Of a DNA stretch of 64,000 nt, positions 42,374 to 52,963 are shown piece after piece. The notes below the pieces were generated by a model, which was not told the DNA's origin, ran no database searches, and worked only from the letters and a program-made list of their open reading frames with translations. Source of the DNA: Buxus sempervirens (lineage: Eukaryota; Streptophyta; Magnoliopsida; Buxales; Buxaceae); NCBI GenBank assembly GCA_947561395.2, contig OX387184.1:34462766-34526765 (forward strand). Direction: 5' to 3'. Position numbers and translations under genes: made by a program. The stretch's first letter is position 1. Every line of letters begins with the position of its first letter.

Positions 42374-44980
42374 TGTAACGCCCCAGATCTAGGTTTATTT
42401 AAGAAAATAAACCCAAACCTTGAACGTTAGGATAATGGCCCAAAACAACTAATCCAGACTTAAAGAAATCCTGTCAATATAATCAAAGTGCAAAAATAAT
42501 GATATTCTTCTTCATAGAAGCGTTGAATAAAAATAATAAAACATCCAATAAATATCAATCAACTAAGTCTGGATGGGTCAACTAGAATAAAATAGTTCAA
42601 CAACCACCAAGGTCATCTAAAATAATAGCATCCCAATACAGAAAATAAATCAATGATAATCCCTCAAAATGCTAAGTTAAACAATCAATAATGTTCCCTA
42701 AACCTACACAAGAATAAAATAATTTTCTTCCTGGTAGTCAGAATAATCCCTAGAAGTGTCTACCCCTGCTGCGTCCTCACCAGGAATATTTGAAAACAAA
42801 ACCGATAAAACAAATATGTAAGAAACAACAATTGAGTAAGTAGTCATGCAAATAGTTTGTAACAGTTCAAATATGCAACATTTAATTAGGCTAATCAAAA
42901 TAAATACAGAACAATAATGATTAAATGAAAATGAAACAATCACAGTCAATTCAACCTCATGGGACTCATGAAATAAAAAACTAGAGAAAGATCGCAGACA
43001 TGTGCCAATATGCTACCTAACCGATTTACAGGTGGACCAGACGAAACCCGCAAACTGACTGTTCGACACCCAATGGAAGTACTCAACTGACAACCGGAGT
43101 GAGTTAGTATGCACAACAGGAGTGGGTAACGTAGCGACCGAACAATCCAGGGGTGGTACCATCTTCGAGATGATGGAATGCCTATGACACAGAATTCAAA
43201 CCCCTCTAGAAGACATTTCACTTACTAGCTAATCTATGGATCCATTTAATTGCTAAGACCACTCAACGGTGGAAAACCAAACCAGGTGATGGACATATCT
43301 CTTGAAAAATACCCACATACACGGAGACACAACCGTGTTAATAACAAACCCGCAATAGCGGAATAAATAATCAGGCAATAGCCTTGTTGCAATAGTGACC
43401 CAAAAACCCCCATATGTGGAACCAAACCATATGTCCAAAATCCAGTTTTCAACGGGCGACTATGTCCCGGGTGTGTATCGAATCATTAGATGCACAAAAT
43501 ACGTTCAAATAACTCAAATACAGGTGTAGGAACTCTTAGAATCAAGTTTTGTTTAAAAGGGAATTGTTTGGAACAATGATACTCAATTAAAAGCCAATTT
43601 AGTAAAATGTACCCAAAATATTTATAAAAATTTATTTTAATGATCTGCTATTGTAAACTATCTTTAAACACTCTAATCTTAATGGTGCATGGGTTGAAAT
43701 TGAATAAAAAAAATTTTGTAGTGGAAAACTAGGCTAGTTGGAGAATTTGGAAAAATCTAACAAGGGGCGCTCGAGCGGCATTAGGCGCTCGAACGGGCGA
43801 TGTTAAAATTTGGTTAATTTGGGGTTGTTCGCTCAAGAGATCACTCCAGCAACGGTTCGGGCATTCGCCTTCTGGGTTTTTTTTTTATCACTTTCGGGTT
43901 TTTGAACAAAATAAAAACACAGGCGGGGCACCCTCGAGATTGCCCACGAATTCCTTCTCGAGGCCCATTGGGCGCTCGAGCGGTCTATCGAAAATTTTTT
44001 TCCTAAGATTTTGTGAAGTTGCGCAATTCACTTAAAAATCCGAAACTTCAAATTTAAAGCATCAAAACCATTCGAAATCATTCAAGAATATTGCATAAAC
44101 ATGTTAGACCAGTTTAGAACGATTAAAACACATAATTAAACACAAACATATCATCAAACACACGAATAACCATGAAATTCGAAGCATATTTGAAATTCTG
44201 TTAATGAAATTTTAAAGGGATTACTTACCACTTTTGGGACTAAAATCTTCTCTAACAGTACTGTAAAATCACCTTAATAAGGATCCAAATGAACCCAAAT
44301 CTCCTTTGTCTTGTCTGGATCAAACAACACACTTTTATTAACTCTCATTCACGTTTAAGACTCCCAAAAAACAGAATTTTTCTAACTTATTGCTTACCTG
44401 TAATTCCAGACGAATCTCCCTCTTTCTCCTTCAAAAATCTGCTCCAATGGTTGATATGAATTAGAGTTTGATTATAAGGAAGAAAGAGAAGAAGAAGAGA
44501 AGAATAGGAGAAGTTGTATATGCAGTTGTTCACTCTTGGACGTGAACAGTCGCATGAAGGATTAGGTTATTTTATTATTTTTTTCTCCTTTTTACTCATT
44601 TACCCCTACTAATATTTAAACCCTATTATAATTCCTTTTTACTATCTTGCCCTTCCTTCTTCAAACCAAACACAACTCCATAAACTCAATTGATCTGGGT
44701 CAACCTCCACTCACTGGGATTCAACCACCTTCTCTATTTTTATTATAATTTACTTTTATCAATACTTACTTAAATAAATCACAGCAACAACAAAATTATT
44801 ATATTTTAATTTTACTAAATCATAAATTCATAACTCACCTTAATTTAGCTTTCCAAGTCCTCCGGGTCATCTTGAACTTCTCCGGGTTGAACCAATTCCT
44901 CATTCCTTGCATTGTTAATAATCTTGATTTATTAAATCATTTGCCTCAATTATTTTATTTATAAAATTTGGGATTTTACA
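42374..44980 (-). repeat. G3 3' LTR (2607 bp)
   Basis: TGTAACGCCCCAGATC at 42374 and the minus-strand start TGTAAAATCCCAAATTTTA at 44980. The left flanking five bases TTCTG are the probable target duplication. It contains the GGATCCAT core near 43237, a GC-rich GCTCGAGCG block (43764-43985) and hairpin units at 43319-43399. Confidence 0.92.
43319..43399 (-). other. Hairpin array, loop AATA, plus an upstream hairpin
   Basis: ACACGG/CCGTGT around an 8-base loop (43319-43338), CCGC/GCGG around AATA (43350-43361), AGGC/GCCT around AATA (43373-43384), and a weaker unit GTTGC/GTGAC around AATA (43386-43399) that pairs only with wobble on the plus strand. The 5' LTR copy at 50732-50766 keeps the two perfect units. 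Same stems as G2 33648-33699 with a different loop. Confidence 0.75.
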
Positions 44981-44994
44981 TTCTCCCCTCCTAA
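44981..44994 (-). other. Polypurine tract of G3
   Basis: Minus-strand AGGAGGGGAGAA directly before the 3' LTR start. An A-run (44996-45009 on the plus strand) lies next to it. Confidence 0.75.
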
Positions 44995-45009
44995 CAAAAA
45001 AAAAAAAAA

Positions 45010-45931
45010 TTTTCGTCCTCGAAATTTACTTTGTGATTCCTCAAATAAAGAGGGATACTTCTTCATTTTAGATTCCAACTCCCAAGTTGCTTCCTCCACA
45101 AAATGACTCTGCCACAACACCTTGACAGGTGGAATCACTTTTGTACAGAGAATCTGCTCACGTCTATCAAATATCTACACTGGACGTTCCTCAAAAGTCA
45201 AATCCTTTCGTATGACCAAGGGCTTGTAGTCAATGATATGACTAGGGTCATGCATATAACGCTTTAGCATTGAGACATGGAACACATCGTGAACTGCTCC
45301 AAATGAGGATGGCAATACTAGGCGATACACCACTGGTCCTACTGTACCAATAATCTCAAACGGTCCTACAAACCTCGATGAGAGCTTTCATTTTTTGCTA
45401 AACCTCCTAATACCACGGAAAGGAGATTCCTTGAGAAATACCTTATCACCATCCTCGAAGCTCAAATCTCGCCGCCTAGTATTAGCATAACTCTTCTGGC
45501 GACTCTGTACTGCCAACAAGCGCTGCTTAATCAGTTTCACCATATCAACGCTGTCCTACACATACTGGGGTCCCAAGTACTGCCTTTCACCAACTTCTTC
45601 CCAATAGACTGGTGATCTACATGCTCTACCATACAATGCCTCATACGGTGCCATCTGGATACTCACCTGATAACTGTTATTATACGCAAACTCCACCAAA
45701 GGTAGGTGCTTACTCCAATTACCTCCTCAATCAAGGACACAACACCGCAACATATCCTCAAGCGTCTGAATGGTCCTCTTTGACTATCCATCGGTCTGAG
45801 GATGGTAACTAGTGCTAAATTTCAACTCTATACCCATGGCCTTCTGGAAAGATTCCCAGAATTGAGACGTGAAGCGAGGATCACGATCAAAGACAATAGA
45901 TACTAGCACTTCATGAAATCTCACGATCTCC
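45010..45931 (-). pseudogene. G3 integrase C-terminal half and chromodomain, degraded
   Basis: Read through stops and shifts it gives [26 protein letters not shown] then a stop, SKRT (normally SERT), [60 protein letters not shown] and [20 protein letters not shown], then chromodomain-like LWQSHFVEEATWELES. The catalytic glutamate is replaced by Lys (GAG to AAG) and the Gln before it is a stop. A short deletion joins PLNA to the KEIVR segment, removing about six residues. Confidence 0.82.
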
Positions 45932-46181
45932 TTATGCATTAAGCGGTTGGTTCATTCTGATAGGCAAAAAGTGAATTGATTTCGTCAAACGGTCCACAAT
46001 CACCCATACGGAATCATGCCCCCTTGGAGAAAGGGATAGGCCACTCACAAAATCCATGGTGATGTGTTCCCACTTCCACTCTGGAATAGGAAGTGGCTGA
46101 AGCAACTTCACTGAACTCATGTGCTTAGCCTTGACCTATTGGCACACTAGGCACTTAGCAACATACTCTGCTATGTACTTT
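45932..46181 (-). pseudogene. G3 integrase core, N-terminal part
   Basis: [20 protein letters not shown], then [20 protein letters not shown] and NQPLNA before a stop. It has the first catalytic Asp (TMDF). The upstream H2C2 region is present only as fragments (near 46150: Cys-containing CLVCQ-like sequence) with a one-base frame change relative to RNase H. Confidence 0.82.
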
Positions 46182-47270
46182 TCATTCCTGACCACCAATA
46201 TACTGCCTTAGGATGCACTGCATTGATCTGTGTGCCTCTGCCATAATCACTGGCTTAATATCATCATCTGCTGGTACACAAATCTGACCCTGAAATCTCA
46301 ATAACCCATCTCTATCAGTGAAATCTCTGACTGTCTCAGAACCATCATCCATCAATCTCATGGTAACAGTCAACTCAAGATCTATCAACTGACTCACCCT
46401 GATCCTCTGAATCAAATCAAGCTCTACCTGAACTCTAGCCACTCGGATAACTCCATCCTGGGGTAAACTAAACTCTCCATGCCAGTCACGAACTGCATCT
46501 ACTAGGCTACACTGACTAGCCATAAAAGTGGCTAATGTGGTAATGGAAGTCTTGTCAATGGCACCCTTACAGCTCAAGGCGACTGCGACTACATTCATCT
46601 TGCCTGGATGGTACTGCAGTGTAAACTTGAAATCCTTCAAAAGATCCATCCATCTCCTTTGCCTTATGTTGAGGTCTTTCTGGAAAAATATGTATCACAA
46701 ACTCTTATGATTAGAGAAGATCTCGAACTCAACCCCGTATAAATAATGTCTCCATATCCTCAGAGCGAAGACTATGGCTGCCAACTCCAGGTTATGTGTG
46801 GGGTAATTCTTCTCATGAGGTCTTAATAAGCGGGAAGCATATGCTACTACTCGACCCTGCTGCATCAACACACAGCCCAACCCAATCCTGGATGCATCAC
46901 AATAAATAGAGAAAGGCTCATACATGGATGGTACAATCAACACTGGGGTCATGGTAAGTCTCTGCTTCAATTGCTGAAAGCTCTGCTCACACTTGTCATC
47001 CCACTTAAAAGGAACTGCCTTCTTAGTTAAGTTGGACAACAGTGTTGCTATCTTGAAAAAACCCTCAATAAATCGTCGATAATATCCAGCCATGCCAAGG
47101 AAACTACGGATCTCTGTCACTGTGGTAGGTCGAGGCCAATTTGCAACTGCCTGAACCTTGGCTGGGTCTACTGAAATACACTCGCCTGAGATAATGTGCC
47201 CAAGGAAAGAGATCTGCCTCAACCAAAACTGGCATTTACTAAACTTGGCATATAATCGATGATCTCGCAA
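46182..47270 (-). pseudogene. G3 RT thumb and RNase H, catalytic residues lost
   Basis: [80 protein letters not shown], then FSNHKSL and a stop. The continuation at 46182-46649 has [20 protein letters not shown] and VAVALS. The third RNase H motif (normally SDHKSL) has Asp to Asn, and the last (normally ADALS) has Asp to Val. RNase H activity is therefore unlikely even apart from the stops. Confidence 0.88.
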
Positions 47271-47798
47271 AGTATGGAGTACTATTCTTAGATGTCCAAC
47301 ATGCTCCTCCTAGGTCTTGGAATAGATCAATATGTCATTGATGAACACCAGAACAAAGTTATCTAGATACTAATGGAAGACTCGGTTCATGATATCCATG
47401 AAAACTGCTGGGGCATTAGTCAAACCAAACGGCATAACTAGAAACTCGTAGTGTCCATATTGAGTCCGAAATGCTGTCTTCTCTATATCTTCCTTAGCCA
47501 CTCTCAACTGATGTTAGCCTGATCTCAAATCAATCTTGGAAAACCAAGATGCACCTCGCAGCTGATCAAACAAATTGTTGATCCTAGGCAAAGGGTACTT
47601 GTTTTTAACCGTAACTTGGTTAAGCTGCCTATAGTCGATGCACATGCGCATACTACCATCTTTCTTTGGCACAAAAAGAACCGGTGCACCCCATGGTGAC
47701 ACACTCGGTTTAATGAACCCCTTCTCTAGAAGCTTATCTATCTGCTTCTTTAATTCATCTTGTTCAAGCTTCGCTAACTTGTAAGGTGGCTTGGACAT
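47271..47798 (-). pseudogene. G3 reverse transcriptase palm, catalytic Asp to Asn
   Basis: [60 protein letters not shown], then a stop at 47514 (a Tyr codon turned TAA). Reading on gives [20 protein letters not shown] and FINDILIYS. The polymerase motif is normally FIDDIL; the first Asp is Asn (GAT to AAT), which should abolish DNA synthesis. A stop lies before (FH*YLDN) and after (SKT*EE). Confidence 0.9.
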
Positions 47799-47831
47799 AG
47801 GAGCCGTACTAGGCTAGAGCTGGATTTTGAA

Positions 47832-48674
47832 TTAAACGGCTTTAGCGGGTGGTAATCCTGGTAGATCATTAGGAAATACATCTGTGAACTCAGATACCAT
47901 TGGCACCTCCGAAAGACTATTTGTGTCACTCCTAGACTCCTCTATTGCAACGGAGGAAACTAGCCCAATCCGACTATCCAAACCCTCACATATAAAGCAA
48001 TAAGTCGACTGCTCTGGCTTACTAACTACAATTGTCCCCTTATGACAGTCAATAGTGACATAGTGCAGGAATAACCAATCTATACCTAGAATCACATCAA
48101 ATCCACTGAAATCCAGCTCAATCAAATCCCCAGGCAACTCTATCCGACCCAACCTGATCATGCAGTCTCTATAAACAGTTTGGACTCTAGTGGTCTCCCC
48201 CAAGGGTGTGTGCACAAACAAAGAACAATCCAAAACAGTGGGCAATAATCCAATACGATGTGCACATGAAGATGTAATGAATGATCTAGATGCTCTAGAA
48301 TCGAAAAGACAAACCGCAGATCTACCACAAATAACGAGTATACCTCCCATAAGCTCTTGTGCCTTAGGCTCCTCCTCATGAGCCTCAACTGCAAACGCTC
48401 TGGCTGCCTGCCTTTGGTCTGCCCTGGGTGCCAAACCTTGTCCCTGAGGTCCTGTCTTGCCTTGCTGTCTCTGCCCTATAGGTGCCCTCTGTGCCAATAA
48501 TGTCTGAGTCTGAGTCGGCACACCCGATGGTTGTGATCCCATAGGAGGATGGGTGATCTGTAATGTTTGATAAGTATCAGGATAGGGACAACTCGAGACA
48601 TGATGCCCATGCTTGCCGCATCTAAAACATGCTCCATAAGGTACGAAGCATGGTCTTGGGATATGGTACCTCAT
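47832..48674 (-). pseudogene. G3 nucleocapsid zinc knuckle and aspartic protease
   Basis: It starts with FVPYGACFRCGKHGHHVSSC, a CX2CX4HX4C zinc knuckle, followed by a Gln/Pro-rich linker and the protease: CLFDSRASRSFITSSCAHRI and VILGIDWLFLHYVTIDCHKG. The retropepsin triad is normally DSG (or DTG); here it is DSR, a Gly-to-Arg change (GGA to AGA), which should disable the enzyme. The frame continues to LPGLPPAKAV and a stop. It is in phase with the Gag above and the RT below. Confidence 0.88.
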
Positions 48675-48680
48675 ACACCG

Positions 48681-49584
48681 CTAACATCTAGGAGGGCCTA
48701 GCCTCGAAATCTGATCACCACAAGGTCTACTACTTTGACCCTCAACTTTGGGCTTCTTATCCACATGAGCAAACTGCTTCGATGGAACCCTGAGTCTGGT
48801 CTGATTTGGACGCCTCTCATCAATCAGGCGCTCTGCTCTCTCAGCCCGACGTACCAACTCAGAATAGCTGGTGCACTCCACAACTGATACCCGGTCTCTA
48901 ATCTCAGACCTCAACCCCTGCTCAAAATGCTCCCGTCTGTCTGTCTCACAAGCAACCATATGAAGGGCAAACTGGGACAGCTCCTCATACCGTGCCTCGT
49001 ACAGTAAGACTGTCTGCCCTCCCTGAGAGATGTACATGAATTCCCTCGCTTTCTAACGACAGAAGTTAGAAGTAAAGTATCGCTCATAGAAGAGCTCTCT
49101 GAATCTCCCCCGAGTGATCTGCTCATCTGGGTCGGTCCTCCTCTTCATTGATTGCCACCAATGTACCACTTCCCCCTCAAACATAAAGGTAGCAAGTCTA
49201 ACACGACGGTTCTCTAGGCATTCCATGCCGTAGAATATCCGCTCCATCTTCAGCATCCACCTCCCAGCTTCCATGGGGTTTGCCTGACCTCCAAAAGATG
49301 GAGTCCCATCTTATGGAACCTCTCTAGCTCTCGTGCACCTGAATTGTCAATATGGTCCCTTCTGGGGGCCCTCTCATCCCCTCGGTTCCTCTCTGCTCTA
49401 CCAATCAGATCAGTAATAGCCTCGATGGCTCTCCAAATATCCTTTTGTGGGGCACAGGTAGCAGCAGGTGGTGGAGGAGGACATAAGGATCTGCTTGTGG
49501 GGCCACAACTAGCTCCGGCTCCCCAGCTGGCATCATCTTGGGAACAGATGCGGGTCCAGCTCTGCCTCTTGCTCTAGTATTCAT
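48681..49584 (-). pseudogene. G3 Gag, capsid region, broken
   Basis: The ATG at 49584 opens MNTRARGRAGPASVPKMM, then the frame shifts. The capsid region reads EAGRWMLKMERIFYGMECLE, WWQSMKRRTDPDEQITRGRF and LFYERYF, with a stop at 49053 (CAG to TAG in the VRDQK-like position), then YISQGGQTVLLYEARYEELS and GLRSEIRDRVSVVECTSYSE. A Trp-to-stop change at 48681 separates it from the zinc-knuckle block. This is the plant retrotransposon gag fold as in G1, with lower similarity. Confidence 0.85.
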
Positions 49585-49731
49585 AGCGAAAGATCAACTG
49601 TAAAAAGACAAAATTTAGTTAGACAAGTTGGATCTCTCATCCTAGAAAATTATTTAAGGTACTATCTAGCATATCACACATCCCCAAATTGAAACCTAAG
49701 GCTTACTACCTAGGGTTAGGATCCTATTTTT

Positions 49732-49741
49732 TCTGATACCA
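49732..49741 (-). other. Primer binding site of G3, 3' part decayed
   Basis: Minus strand TGGTATCAGA followed by AAAA instead of GC. The first ten bases match the initiator tRNA-Met complement. It lies three bases from the LTR end. Confidence 0.8.
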
Positions 49742-49744
49742 TCT

Positions 49745-50810
49745 TGTAACGCCCCAGATCTAGGTTTATTTAAGAACATAAACCCAAACCTTGAACGTTA
49801 GGATAATGGCCCAAAACAACTAATCCAGACTTAAAGAAATCCTGTCAATATAATCAGAGTGCGGAAATAATGATATTCTTCTTCATAGAAGCGCGGAATA
49901 AAAATAATAAAACATCCAATAAATATCAATCAACTAAGTCTGGATGGGTAAACTAGAATAAAATGGTTCAACAACCACCGAGGTCATCTAAAATAATAGC
50001 ATCCGAATACAGAAAATAAATCAATGATAATCCCTCAAAATGCTAAGTTAAACAATCAATAATGTTCCCTAAACCTACACAAGAATAAAATAATCTTCTT
50101 CTTGGTAGTCAGAATAATCCCCAGAAGTGTCTACCCCTGCAGCATCCTCATTAGGAATATTTGAAAACAAAACCGATAAAACAAATATGTGAGAAACAAC
50201 ACCTGAGTAAGTAGTCATGCAAATAGTTTGTAACAGTTCAAATATGAAACATTTAATCAGGCTAATCATAATAAATATAGAACAATAATGATTAAATGAA
50301 AATGAAACAATCACAGTCAATTCAACCTCATGGGACTCATGAAATAGAAAACTAGAGAAAGATCGTAGACATGTGCCAATATGCTACCTAAACGATTTAC
50401 AGGTGGATCAGACGAAACCTACAGACTAGTTGTTCGACACCCAACGGAAGTACCCAACCGACAACCGGAGTGAGTTAGCATGCACAGCCCAACCTTAATA
50501 GGAGTGGGTAACGTAGCGACCGACCAATCTAGAAGCGGTACCATCCTTGAGATGATGGAATGCCTATGACATAGAATTCAAACCCCTCTAGAAGACATTT
50601 CACTTACTAGCTAATCTATAGATCCATTTAATTGCTAAGCCCATTCAATGGTGGAAAACCAAACTTGGTAATGGACATAACTCCTGAAAAATACCCGCAT
50701 ACGCGGAGACACAACCGTGTCAATAACAAACCCGCAATAGCGGAATAAATAATCAGGCAATAGCCTTGTCATAATAGTAACCAAAAAACCCCCATACGTG
50801 GAACCAAACC
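49745..50810 (-). repeat. G3 5' LTR, cut by the 50811 insertion
   Basis: TGTAACGCCCCAGATC at 49745, collinear with 42374-43440 at high similarity. Differences include several A/G changes, such as GCGGAAATAATG here against GCAAAAATAATG there. It ends at AAACC (50806-50810), the probable target duplication of the next LTR. Confidence 0.9.
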
Positions 50811-51965
50811 TGTAAGACCCCGAATTTTCTTAAATATAAAAGTAAAATAATAATTAATATTCTTGAAGATTATTATTGATGGAAATAATTTATTATTGTA
50901 GGAGATATTGTTATTCGTGGAGATCAGGAGTTTGGCGCAGATCCGACCGTCTGATCGTGAGTTATCGCGGTAAGATTAATATTTTAAGTAAGCTGTGTTT
51001 TGATTGGACGATGTGTGGAGTTTGATACATGTGTGTTGCGTGGGATATAAGGGTATATAAATAAGTTAAATACCCTACAGAAATACGGTCGACATACTTT
51101 TGTTCATACTCGTTCGTATTCGTCAGCCGCAAGAGAGAAAGAGAGAGAGACCGAGAACAACCGAAGAAGAAGAAGAGAAGAAGAAGGAGGAAGGGAGGAC
51201 GTTTGTCTTGTGCTCTTCATCATCTAGAGAGTGCCTTGCATCTGTGAGCACTGCTGGTTAGAGGAAGAAGAGGAGGAATAGTCGAACAGAGGTAGGCAGC
51301 ACTGTTTTATCGAGCGTTTTGTATTCTCGATTGGTTTAATCTCTATTGCATGTTTTTGTATTTTATATTCATGTATTTAGCTTGATAACAATCTTATAAG
51401 TATGTTAGTATTGATTAGAGCATGAAAAATCAAGTTTTTAAACACCGTGTGTTGGTTTTTGGGAGACCGCCGAGCTTACTGTGCTCAGCGATCCTCGGTG
51501 CTCCCAAGCGCTCGTTGAAAAATGTTGACCGCCCAAGACCGCTTACTGACTTATTATCGGTGCTCTGTTTTGAACTACCGCCTACCTTAGACCACCTGAG
51601 CGATCCTAGGCGATCCTGAGCACTCTGTGCAGAAAATGCAATTTTTCGTAAATTTAACCCCTTATTTAATTCCAAACTATTTTTAACCAATTTTAATCTT
51701 CAAATAAGATGTTTTAAGACCAAAATAAATTACCACTTACTTGCTTTACAAAAGAATAAAAATAGGGAAGTATTTAGGGTAATTAGTTGCCAAGCTTTGT
51801 AAATAACAAGAAACCTAAGTTTTGGAAGAATTGAACTTGTAAACTTAAGATAATTAATTAAGAGACATGTAAATTTATATTGTTAACTAGAATATGATAT
51901 ACAGGATTTCCAGATCAGATTTTGGACCCAATTAACCCGATAATGAAAGAAATTACAGATTTAAC
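50811..51965 (+). repeat. LTR related to family A, interrupted at 51966
   Basis: Starts TGTAAGACCCCGAATTTTC and is collinear with the first 1.1 kb of the 61200 family-A LTR (TTATTATTGTAGG, GATCCGACCGTC(T/C)GATC, CAGCCGCAAGAG, GACCGCCGAGC). It stops at TTAAC (51961-51965), where another insertion begins. Its remainder must lie right of the window. Confidence 0.85.
51054..51063 (+). promoter_or_regulatory. TATA box of the 50811 LTR
   Basis: TATATAAATA about 245 bases into the LTR; same position as in other family-A-like LTRs. Confidence 0.65.
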
Positions 51966-52046
51966 TGTAAGCACCTTATTTTTTGTGCCCCGGAAGTGCC
52001 GGAAATACAAACCCTAGACGGAAAGTCAAACCCTAAGGGGTGAAAA

Positions 52047-52480
52047 GTTGACTTTTTGATCAAGTGATAATTTACCACCTTGCTGTATCTCGATGGATAG
52101 AGAATCTCGACACGGTTCCAACACAACTGAGTTTGCTGGAATCGAGGTCCGGATGAAGGATCTATTAGCTGGTCAAACTTGAGGGGAGTCGAAAGTTGAC
52201 TTTCTGGTAAACCACAATTCAACTGCTTAACCTTATCTCAATGGATAGAGAATCTTGACACGGTTCCAATGTAACTGAGTTTGCTGGAATCGGGGTTCGG
52301 ACGAAAGATTTATTAGTCAGTCAAACTTGAGGGAGAGCCGAAAGTTGACTTTCTGCTAAACCCCGAATCAATTATTTTGCTTTATTCCATTGAATAGAGG
52401 GCTCCGACACGGTTCTAATGCAACTAAGTTTGCCTGAATCGGAGTCCGGATGAGGAAGATATGAGCAGTTGAAGTTCTAG
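52047..52480 (+). repeat. Three tandem repeats of about 148 bp
   Basis: Units begin GTTGACTTT at 52047, 52195 and 52344. Each carries ATAGAG(A/G), then GACACGGTTC, AACTNAGTTTGC and a CCGGATGA-like end. Spacing is 148-149 bases. The third unit is most diverged. They lie upstream of the TATA box, so they may act as repeated U3 regulatory units; that role is inferred. Confidence 0.8.
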
Positions 52481-52956
52481 GGCAAAAATGCCGGAAAACT
52501 ACACACGTGGCAAAAGGCTGCAGACGTGGTAGGGGAGCAGATAAAGGTGTCTGGGGCAAATCCGTAATTTTTGAGATTTTCAGAAAATATCTTGAGGCAA
52601 ATATGATATTATAAAAACCAAATCTGTGAATATCAAAAGTTGAGAAAATATCCCAGGGACCACTCTGAAAAATGTCTGAAAATATCTAAATAAAATAATA
52701 TTTTTTCAAAATATCCCAGGGACCAAATCTTAAAATATCCAAAAGTATTAGTAAAATCTGCAAATATGAAGAGTTGCTACCTCTCTCTCATGATTAGGGT
52801 CCCCCATGGGCATCCTCCATGCATGCATCATGCATAAGCATCTTTCTCTCTCTCTCCCTCATGTGCATTCATGCATGCATCTCTCTCTCTCTCTCCTCCA
52901 AACACTTTTTCCCCCATGAATGCATCGTATACATTGACCCATGCATCATCCACCCA

Positions 52957-52963
52957 TATATAA
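52957..52963 (+). promoter_or_regulatory. TATA box of the 51966 insertion
   Basis: TATATAA followed by seven C residues and an imperfect inverted repeat (CCCCCATGG / TATGGGGGG). Confidence 0.5.

Larger units (their letters stand above)
42374..50810 (-). mobile_element. Ty3/gypsy element G3 (Tekay/Del-like), near complete
   Basis: Order on the minus strand: 5' LTR (49745-50810, cut), PBS (49732-49741), gag, protease, RT, RNase H, integrase with chromodomain, polypurine tract, 3' LTR (42374-44980). The two LTRs are closely similar over their shared part. From Gag (49274) to RNase H (46649) all segments share one frame, interrupted by stops, so the original was one Gag-Pol frame. Protease, RT, RNase H and integrase each have a damaged catalytic residue. 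The 5' LTR is broken by the insertion at 50811; its missing part and right target duplication are off the window. Confidence 0.92.
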
